From assembly GCA_907165065.1 (NCBI GenBank), contig OU015538.1, positions 19,483,165 to 19,547,164 of the forward strand: DNA of 64,000 nt, read 5' to 3'. A program made the position numbers and the translations under genes. Under the pieces are notes generated by a model, which did no database searches, was not told the origin of the DNA, and saw only the letters and a program-made list of their open reading frames with translations. This document shows positions 54,173 through 64,000 of the stretch, one piece after another (positions within the stretch are counted from its first letter, which is position 1; every line of letters starts with the position of its first letter). This DNA is from Caprimulgus europaeus (lineage: Eukaryota; Chordata; Aves; Caprimulgiformes; Caprimulgidae).

Positions 54173-54420
54173 GAGAGGATAAAAGCCAAGATTACTCTGT
54201 ACATGGTCCAAGGTGTCCAGCCAGGAGACAAGCTACCTACAGCACAGGTCCAAGGTCCATCCAGGGAGAAGGGCTGGAGACCAGCACACCTACAGCATAG
54301 CTGGGGCAGGGACTGAGGGCCCAAGGCTGGGCTTCCACCAGGCTCCTGGGCAACGGGCAGGTAGAAGCCCCAGGTGAGGCTGGTCAGGGCAATTAAAGTT
54401 TATTAGCACCCTTTGGGCTC
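54173..54420. other. GC-rich segment with an internal duplication, next to CR1
   Basis: Similarity to CR1 stops near 54172 and a G+C-rich block follows. It contains ggtccaagg at 54205 and 54247, 42 bases apart. In both copies ccagg or a close variant follows, and acctacagca occurs at 54235 and 54288. The block looks like a diverged tandem duplication inside an unidentified repeat or LTR-like piece. No coding potential was recognised. Confidence 0.45.
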
Positions 54421-57108
54421 TGATGTTAGGGGACAATGGTCAAGGCTGGCACTGCTGGTTGTGTGTTATCTATGTGTTCTTTAAAACAGGAAGGTTAAGT
54501 CTGAGTTCTCATCTAATACTGATTCAACCAATTATTAAGGAAAAAGCACACATTGTCTGGGAAAGAAGGAACACTATCTGTCTGCAATATAGGACAAATT
54601 TAATGCTCATAGCAACAGTGTCTGAGCTGGGGGTAATATTTTGATGTAGCCATAATGGTCTAAGCATCATCTAAATACCCTTTGCTAGAAACTTATAATT
54701 TACCAAGCGACTACTAGTATAGAAATAAATTAGTAATGACGAAATTCATGCCATCATGATGAGAAATGCTCTCCTCATTTGAAAATACATATATTATCAG
54801 AAATCCTTTCTATATATTAACAGATATAAACATCTCTGTTGAACCACAGCTAATAGCTCATATGTAAAAGGAAGGAACTGACAAATTGAAAGAGAATCAC
54901 TAGACAGTGGAAAGTAAAATATACAGGTATCAATGGGATAATAAATCCTCTGATACCATCTGGGAAAGCCCTGCAGCCATCACACCATTATTCAAAGTAT
55001 TATTAATGTAAGTGAAATCTTCATAGGAAGGTAATCCTCATCTTCCTGTAAAATACACATCTCAAGTCTTCTGTGTTTAGTTTTCCATCACAATCTCCTA
55101 TTGATAATTTCTGCAAGTCAGAGCCACTCAGGAGTCTAAAAAGGCTATTGCTTGGGCTTTCTTAGGCAGAAAAAAGGAAATTCCCCAAAATCTTTATTTT
55201 AGTTAATGGTTCACTTTAACTCTGAAGTTTTTTGTTTTTTGTTTTTTAATGAGAGTCAAAATACATGAGTTAAAATGCAATGCTCACCTCAGTAAGAGGC
55301 ACAAAAAACCTTCACGTGCACATCTTTAAAAGGTATGTCCTTCTCTTTTACAAATATTTTTAACCAATTCCTGTGGTCTATAATATCAGAAATAATTTCC
55401 AGCTTCATAGCTTTTTCAGTTCTGTGAACTAATTTTTAAACCCTCACAAAAAATCTCTTCCAAGTACAGGTCCTGAAGTCATTGTCTCCAAAACAGGTCC
55501 TGCCAAAAACATGGAAGAGTATGAAGGCCAGAATTTCTTTTTGTACATTATTTTCATAATGTTATTTTAAGCAAAATATTTCTTAAAATGACATTTCACA
55601 GCTTTAAATTTATTGTAAAAATACCAGCCAGTAATTGCTTTTACCAACAGACTAAGAGAAGCCATTAGTATGATTTCAGTTCTGTAATCAACACAGACTC
55701 TCAGCCACACAAGCCAGACCGAGTCATTCCCTGCACAGACTCTAATTAACTTCCTCAGGAAAGCCAGGAGATTCCTGTGCAAGTGAAAGTGCTGTTGAGA
55801 CATTATGCAAAGCTCCACCTCTAGGAAACGAGCTTGTCTAACCCTGATTGCATCCCAACAACAATGCAGAAAGCTTTCTAACTTGGTTGTAAAGAAAATA
55901 CAATCCATCTGTTAGCAAGAGTGAGGGAAGATTTTTTTTTTCTTTTAAAATGAAAAAATATCCAGAAAAGTTATTATTATGAAAATATCACATATAAAAC
56001 TGGATGTTATCTCATATGCTTTGAACCTATACAATATATTATATGATATTCAGTTATGAAAATAGGAAGCTAGTGACTTCAAACACCGAACTTTTGAAGC
56101 CCAGCATTGCTGAAGCTGCCATCACCAACGTGCTTCCTCCATTAATAGAGGTGGGGGAAAGGAACCTTACATAATGTACACAGTGTCATGGAAATAGTAC
56201 ACATGACTGAAAAAAACCCCAAACAAAAAACAAACAAAACTAAAAAATCCCAAACTAAAATTGGTGAAGAACGTTGGGGTATTTTTCCTCATTGTATTTT
56301 AAATTTATTAAAAAAATATACTAAGGTGACACTGAAATTAATCCTGAAGAGAGAAGCAGGCCAGAGGATGTCCAGTTCCTGTTATTATTTGTCCTGTATT
56401 TCCTGCTTTCTTGACCACATGAGACACTGTGGTCCCTTCTCCCTTTCCTATCCAGTTCCAATGTCTTGTATTTATACCTTGTCTGCTTCTGCAACAGAGT
56501 AAAAAATCCTCATTTTCACATTGCAACCCATTCTTGAACCTCATTTAATTCCGTTCTTGTATCATTATGATCTTATCAATCTTCTTTTTTCATTGCTTCC
56601 TTTGATCCAAGTTTTTATGTATCTTCATTATTCCCATCCATTGGCAGGTGATTCATTTTTGACATGCCATTACTACAATTTCATTCTGTCCTTCATTAAA
56701 AGTCTCAGCTGGTATTAAATGATGACTGCAAATCAAATGGACAGACTACAGAGAGCTTGGTAAAAATGTAAATAATGATGACACTGGGGCAATTGTACAG
56801 CACAATCCAGATCATTTAATGTTTGAGCTATGCAAAGAAATGCTTTTGGTTGTTTTTGGTTTTTTTTGTTTGTTTGTTTGTTTTTTTTAATGGCCAAATA
56901 CATTTTACACATTCAGGAATTAAAACTGAAGGACTTTTAGAATGGGGGCACCTCAGGGAAACCAGATACTCTGAAAGAGACTTGAGATGGTCCAGTAACT
57001 TCATCTGAGCTCCAGGATATAATGCTATGGTGAAAGACATAACTTCATCCTTAGGTAAGTAGGTAAGAATGTCCTGACAGAAATAGGGGTGTGATTTTAC
57101 CTCTGGAT

Positions 57109-57160
57109 GGACCATGGTGAAGTGGTCCATGGTGAAGTGGTCCATGGTGAAGTGGTCCAT
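57109..57160. repeat. 15-bp minisatellite, about 3.5 copies
   Basis: The unit ggtccatggtgaagt is repeated, with one substitution in the first copy (ggaccatggtgaagt) and a 7-base partial copy at the end. The unit is a multiple of three, so the minus strand reads MDHFT three times; this is a coincidence of unit length, not a gene. Confidence 0.95.
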
Positions 57161-59608
57161 TTTGATGGCTACAATTTTAGGATGTTAAAAAGAAATAAAT
57201 AAATAAGAGAGGATGCATAAAAGTGGTACAGGATTTAGAGGAACATCATGAGATTTTTTTCCTCAATTCATTTAACTTATCAAAAATAAGACTTAAATGA
57301 CACAGCTACAACTTATTAGTACTTGTTCAAAGGAAGAGAATATCAGGAACTGAAGCACTTCAATTTAGCAGTGGAAGGCTGGTTGAAAGCTAAAGCCAGA
57401 TAAAAAGAGGGAAATTAGCTGCTTTAAAAAACAAACAACAGAACACTGAAAACCCATCAGTGAATGTTATTAAATGCAAGAACAAGCACCCTGGAGAAGT
57501 GGTGGATATTTTGTTTCTTAATATTTTAAAATATACCTTTCTGGAATATTCTGCTTTAGTAAAAGAAGTTACTAGGCACAGTACTTTGCAACTGGGTACC
57601 ATACAATCCTCACTGGTCATCTCAGAATACTTTTATTGGGATTTTTATTCCATCAGCTGTGCTTTTAATAATTTATTGATCACATAATTATTATTTTATT
57701 ATCACTATTACTATTTTTAAATACTACATGGAGTTACCAGTTTCAGTTTTCTCACTGCAGACCTGCAGGAAGATAAAGTCAACCACTGCAAGCCTTGGGG
57801 GAAAAAAAAAATAGAAAACCAACAGTGAGAAGAACCAAAAGAAGATGGAGAATACATCAGGTGTGTCAGAAAAAAAGCCAAACAGCAATTGCTGTGCTCT
57901 CATGTATGGTTCTGGTTTTATTTTTATGATCATTACCTTGCTCAATCAAGAATCTTCATTTTTTCTTCCCTGACTTTAGATTCACCCTTTTTGTTGATCC
58001 TCATCTTCGCTTTCAGCAATGTTATTCCATGTAAATCAAATCTTGTTGTGAGGAGTAGGCTCTGAACTGTGCAAACCACACAACACACCCAGGTAGTTAT
58101 TTAAACCCTGCAGGAGTGTTAAATGTCAAAAAGCAGCTTTGGGGCTTGAAAAGCTGAAGAACAGAGGGACTGTGTTACTCCACCATATTTATCACTACCG
58201 ATTCAGATAATTTCCAAGTGCCAGAATGAGTATTTGGACTCTGAGCAATGCACTTAATGCTGTTCACACACAGCCATGGGTTTTAGTGTCTGTGGAGATA
58301 TGCTCCCATTTAGCATACTTTACAAGGTCATATGGATAAAGAATCAGAACAGTCTGGCTTCTATTCAATATACTCTGATTTATTTTTGAAGAAACAGATG
58401 AAAGAGAGAGGGGGAAAGGCAACATAACAAGTGAATAAGGTTTCATAAATCATCATAATGTAAAAGCGTGTTTGTGGAGTTAAGATTCTCTTAGAACCAC
58501 AATAATAATTCTCTCTTCATTGCTTTCCAACATAATCTGGATTTATTCTGAAGATCCTTGGAACACTTTTTTCTCTCACTTTCTCTCCCTTGAGACTGAA
58601 ATGATGAACAAGTGTTTCAAGAATCCAGAAGAGGGAATCACATTTTTGTGGAGGAGGGAGTTGGTTTTGGTTTAGTGGGGTTTTTTGTGGTTTTGGGGGA
58701 AGTTTTTGTTGTCTTCTGGGTTTTTGTTTGTTTGCTTTAATCAAGTGGATATCACTATAAATCCAGTATTTGCTTAGAGTGATACATTTTTAAGGCACTC
58801 TGAAAGGGAGTTTTCCATCTAGTTAGGACTTGTTTTTTAAAAAAAAACAGACAGTAACTTGAATTTTCATTTGCTGATGAAGCACAAAATTTTACAGAAT
58901 TCAGAGTTCTTAAAAATATGTTGACTTTGCTCTAATTAGGGCTGCAGGTATTCTGCAGAAATCAAGCTGACAAGCAGAACTATGCAAGGCAGTTCACATC
59001 TTTGGCAAAAAAAGAGAGCACACTTTACAGTGGTATGAGATCAAAGCCAACTCTGCTGTACTTTAAACATTTCAGAGAGATGTTCAGACCATACGAATCT
59101 AACCACACAAGAAGTTTAGGATTAAAAAAAGCTGTCATATATTTTCTCATTTGAGTCAGTTCTCTTGCCTTCCTTACAGGTTTATGCCATACTAACCACT
59201 TGCCCCATCAGCTGGGGATCTGTACAAGCCTGAGCTGCACACAGCTATAGTTCTGCATTTTTTTCCACAACTAGTATTTTCATACTATGAATTTAAACAC
59301 TCTGAAAGATATTTCCTCCAAGAGATTTTATGCAACTTTTTCTCCTCCATCAGCAAAACCACTCAAAAAGGTCCCTGCCCTCTTTGCAGGATTCGTGACC
59401 CATCTGTTGAGCTGGAACCAGTGTACATAGGACTGTGTAATAAATGGGATTAATGACATGATCTAGCTTAAAATTAACCCTGTAGAAAGGAAAGGAGAGA
59501 GGTATTTTTAGCACAGCGATTCCTTCCCCAGCAGACCCTACATAAAGTTAATAGTAGCACAATCAGGAAGATGGGAACCTATTGAATTGGGTTAATCTGA
59601 ATGTAATT

Positions 59609-59628
59609 AATCTAATTTAAATTAGATT
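59609..59628. other. Perfect 20-bp AT-rich palindrome
   Basis: aatctaattt followed by aaattagatt are exact reverse complements with no spacer. The 20 bases contain TAATTT/AAATTA cores typical of homeodomain sites. A further gtaattaat lies just upstream at 59603-59611. Confidence 0.97.
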
Positions 59629-62600
59629 CATCTAAACATATATGGAACTATTTTATGTGTCCATTGAGCAGTAAAATGATGATCTTTGATCTTCAGCAGA
59701 GATTCATTCATATACATGCTAAAAATTATGCATTACAATAAGTACAAAATATGACAGAAGTAGGATATAGCTACACTTTTATTACTGAGAGGGATGATGA
59801 TTTTTGTTAAACAGTTGAAAGTTTTAAGTTATGGAACTAATTACTCTAATTAAATAATACCTATTTAGTTTAATATTGCATGAAAACACCAGTGACTACG
59901 TTTTTGTACGTGAGAAAATAATTTACTATCCAAGCTCCTTAATTAAAGCATCAATAGCCATAATCTCCACCTGAAATACCACCGTCTGTAAAAATCACCA
60001 TTACGTTGTAACTGAGCACAGAAAAGCATATAAAACCAAGCAGTGCTAGCATTATTCAGGGTGTAATAAACAATAAATAAAAACCCAACCAAACTTCATT
60101 GGCAGCTATGACTTTAAATAAATCCAAATTGCCTGAATAAAAGACAAAAAGCTGGAAAGGATGCTTGCTCATTCCCTTTAGCTGAACTCTTTCACTGTCC
60201 CCAGTCTCCTCAAAGTCTCATTGTTCTACCTCCTCTGTTCATCAGTTTGATTTCAAATACATAGCCTTGGTGCTAAAAAACATAAATTGTGCATATTTGC
60301 TAGCAAGATAAAAATGCAATAATAAATAGGAAATCCCAAAGGACACGTTTGCAAGCAACTGTATTTGGGATCAAGTACAGTGTTTAATATCTCTATATGC
60401 TCTATTTGGCCCCGCTGAGGTTAGAAGGATAATTTACCACTGACTAAAACAAGCATAAGAATAACCCTCAAAAACACAGCAGTAGAAAATATGAAAGCAT
60501 TTGACTTGCCAGACATCACATATAACGATGAAATTCTGTAAGTAGGCCTACTGTCTATAAAAAAAGATTTGTTTGTGTCCATATTTGCTATTATCATCTC
60601 AGGCACTGATTCTTCCTCCTCAGATTTCTATTCTCTTTGCCACGCTGTTTTGCCTTTGACAGAATTAACAATTGCTTTCTGAGGTAATGAGCTAGTTGCC
60701 TAAAAACCCATCCAAAACCAACCAGTGAATAATGAAACACAGTTTTCTGCTCTAAATTAGCAGACACTTTCAGATAGTTTTCTTAGGAGACTGATAGTGG
60801 GTAAAGATTGGGGTTGTATGAAATAACAACAGAACCAATATGACCAGCTGCACACAAGATCACCATCAGAAGCCTAAGGCAAAAGTTATACGAGGACAAG
60901 GATATTCAGCACACGCTACAGTGAAGTTGGTTTTGAGTTCCAGATCTTCAAAAGGGATTTCCCCAAATAATGAAATGTGTTAAAAGAGCTGTGGTGTTCC
61001 AGAGAGACCATGTACCAGCTAGAAGACTGCATTAGATTAGTGAGATATTTAGAGATGACCTTTCATAAGCACCAACAAGCACAGTAATGAATTGGAGCTT
61101 TAATCTCCTTTCATCCACACAAACAAAAGCCAAGCTTAATCCAAAATTTTCAAACAGAGTTGCAATAAAATTTCCATCATGCAATCTAAAACAATAATGG
61201 CAAATATCTGAGAGGGGCAGTAGCTGAGTGTTTTGTATTTCAACCAAAATTTACTAACCCCTTTCTTGCCACTAAATGTGATATGAAGCAGAAAACTCCC
61301 ACAGTAAGTGACTTTGACTGTAAGGACCACTCACGTTCTTAAAGGAAAAACAAAACCCCAAAGCAAACAAGTCCCTACACTGAATCAGATGCTGAACAGG
61401 TTGTTGAGCTAGTAAAGGCATTCTGATGCAAGTGATGTGTAGTCCAGGGTAAAATAAAATCTCTATTTCCAATTAAATCAGCTGCCACTCCATTTTGAAA
61501 ACTGGTATTTTCAATGGAACTTGCATTTCCAAGTTGTTGTTTAAAATATCTTCTGTACAAACACTGAAGTTTCAGTAACATCAAAGAGTTATCATAGATG
61601 ATCAAAAGAACAGATCTTAAAAACCCATACTTAGCAGTGATGAGTAAAAGTTAATATGGCATACTGTCAGTGAAGTGCAAAGCAGCAGAGGACTTCATTT
61701 AGACAGAGAACTGAAAGTCTCTTGAACTGCAATACCGAGTGATTTTCTGTATTATTAAGGATAGTTTCTTAATTAAGGATACTACAGGATAACAAATATA
61801 CAACTAACAGACAAGTCTAAAATGCAGTGATCAGGAACATTCATCCAATTCACACCTCAAAAATTATGGAACAGCTTTTTCTATGGCATAAAATGGTGAC
61901 GTTATGTATATATAAAAAAAAACACTCTTAAAGCTGAAGAGATACAAAATAATTATAAATAAGAATAAAATATGTATTACTTACGTACATTAAAATGATC
62001 AAAACCCATCCAGAGGCTGTAGAAGTACTCAATTATGATGTTGTTATTAACCAAAAATAAACAGGTATTTTCATAGTTTTTCCCCAAATACTTCTTAGAA
62101 TGACTTTACCCTATTCATCATGCAGCACCATCAAACATAACAGAAAGTATTTGAAATGGAAAATTCTAGTAAATATCACAAATAAGACTTAATATGACAT
62201 ACCTGTTTTCTTCCTTAAATATCAGAATAACCAAATAAGCTTCTGCTAGGAGAACATGTAGCATAGATCTCCTGTTTATGACTTTATGGTCATGTATAGA
62301 TAGTGTTCTACTGGAAATAAAACATATATTTTTTAAAAAGTATTATATAAAAAAAAAATTTCAGGAGTTACTTTACAAAGTTTTGTGTTTGTTTTTTTTG
62401 TTGTTGTTTGTTGTTTTTTTAAGCACTGAAAGTACCTTTGTGCTTAAACCAGCTTAAAAATGAAAATACCTATAATAAAAGTTTTAGGGCTTCACACTCC
62501 AAGCTCCTAAATACTCTGGTCTAAGTCTGGCTAAGAACCAGTTACTAATTAAAGAGGTAACACCTGGGCAGTTCTAGTCATTATCCAAGAATGTTCACAT

Positions 62601-64000
62601 TTTTGGAGGAGAGCTGCCTGAATTTACCCTCTCAAAAAACATCAGGTGGAACCACATAATGGAAACAAAAGCCTGCACCTGAGGAAGGTCAGTCCTTCAT
62701 TTCTACTGCATCTGCCATTTCTCCAGCTGATCTGATGGGAGGATTTCTTCATTAGCATGTAATCTTTCATAATTAAACAGGAATTCAAAAATTATATTCA
62801 AACTTTTAATAGAGGTGGGTACATCAACCTGAGAAGCAGCTTCCTGTTATATTATTAGCAAGCTTGTTATTTAGACTTCCTGAATACATTTTCTTGTTAA
62901 CAGAGAGATCTAAAATTGGTTTATTGCATCCATCTGACATACTTGTAGCCACAACCCTAAAGCTAAATTCATGATAGCTTTTAAAAAAAAAAAAGTCAAT
63001 AGCTCAGCAGGAAAATGAAAGAGTTTACTGTATTCAAAATAAACCAAGGCTCAGTTCCATGTCTGAATAAGCACAGAAAAGAGTAATATAATATCTAATG
63101 AGGCACTTGCTAAATTATACATAGTGCTCCCTATTTCACAGGGAAATGTTGCATAAACATAATCATGGAACTCTCCAAAGTATAATGTTTTACAGCTTGT
63201 GCATTAAAACTAATGGCCAGCAGAATTCCTCAGATACAGGACACAAATGTCAGTAGAATTTGCCAAAATTGTCTGCAGATGTCTGCTGGCCGTGCAGTCA
63301 GGCAGGAAGTCAGAACCAGAATGGGATTGAACGCAGCCATGAGAAGCCAATTCCACAGGACCCCTGTCTTCCTCTGGCTTGGAAGATGCCAAAGTTCCCT
63401 ACACTAGTTGTTATTTTCACTCATAACTGCCCATTAGCCTTGTAAAAAGCTATTTCTTCCTAAATTCCTTCATTATATCTGCTCCCAATTCCTACTTCTA
63501 CCTTCATCTGATTCTTTGTGGAGGTCCTACAAATCCTCTGAAATAATCAAATTGCCGGGAGTTTTTATACTATCCCAGGGAGTTCAGTTTCTTTTCTACA
63601 CACTGACTTCTAAAACACTTCTAAAGCTGTGTGGTAAATTTAAGCAGAGTGACAGCAGGCTTCCTTTTCCTTAAAAACAAATACCTGAGAGCCCTCCTAT
63701 TCACAGAGCCCTTCAGAGGGGGCCAACTATAAACATTACATTGGCAATTACTCTATTAATGATTACGATTTGCTGCATTTATGTGGAATTAAATACAAAT
63801 GCATGCATCACCTCTTATAAGTTAGGAATAATTATTTTTTTTCAAGATTATTCACCTTTACAGTTCTTACATCTTGACCAGAAGCAAGGGAATGTGTGGA
63901 CTATAAATGCCAGGCACTGGCATTAATTATTTTGCCCTGTGAAAATACAGCATTGTATAGCTTACATACTATGAAAAGCTAATAGAAATTTTCCTTAAGG

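Noticed and set aside
55567-55908. 113-codon minus-strand frame
   Set aside because: No domain recognised, no splice context matching CNKSR2 exon 1, and ordinary AT-rich composition.

Overview
The window is vertebrate nuclear DNA, most likely avian. It is AT-rich and low in gene density, with GT/AG-spliced coding exons. It carries 3'-end fragments of CR1 LINEs, whose terminal sequence (reading CCAACCCAAACCATTCT at the 3' end) is typical of birds. Nothing bacterial, viral, organellar or CRISPR-like was seen. The species cannot be fixed from the sequence.

One gene explains the window: CNKSR2 (connector enhancer of kinase suppressor of Ras 2, also called CNK2 or MAGUIN), on the minus strand. 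Three consecutive internal coding exons can be placed to the base: exon 2 at 27543-27706 (most of the SAM domain), exon 3 at 5883-6085 and exon 4 at 4474-4561 (both CRIC domain). All have canonical splice sites and compatible phases. Spliced together they give one uninterrupted frame that reads like the N-terminal part of CNKSR2. Exon 1 (start codon and promoter) was not found and should lie beyond 64000. The exons for the rest of CRIC and for the PDZ and PH domains should lie below position 1. Numbering exons 2-4 follows mammalian gene structure and is inferred.

Layout: 1-4473 is part of intron 4; 4562-5882 is intron 3 (1.3 kb); 6086-27542 is intron 2 (21.5 kb); 27707-64000 is at least 36.3 kb of intron 1. 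The introns contain four CR1 fragments (about 990-1092, 17990-18443, 33911-33970, 53858-54172) and three probable remnants of much older L2/L3-type LINE tails. They also hold one ancient element with diverged inverted repeats (43028-43155), microsatellites, a 15-bp minisatellite and a 22-bp tandem repeat. Two perfect palindromes of 20-22 bp, long purine tracts and several GC-rich islets of unknown origin complete the picture. The islets carry most of the longer open frames, which look like by-products of base composition rather than genes.

No new multi-gene system is visible. The most useful leads are the amino-acid divergence in exon 4 and the SAM exon (ortholog or extra copy), the ancient inverted-repeat element, the two palindromes, the unexplained GC-rich islets, and the scattered A/C-rich tracts that resemble each other.
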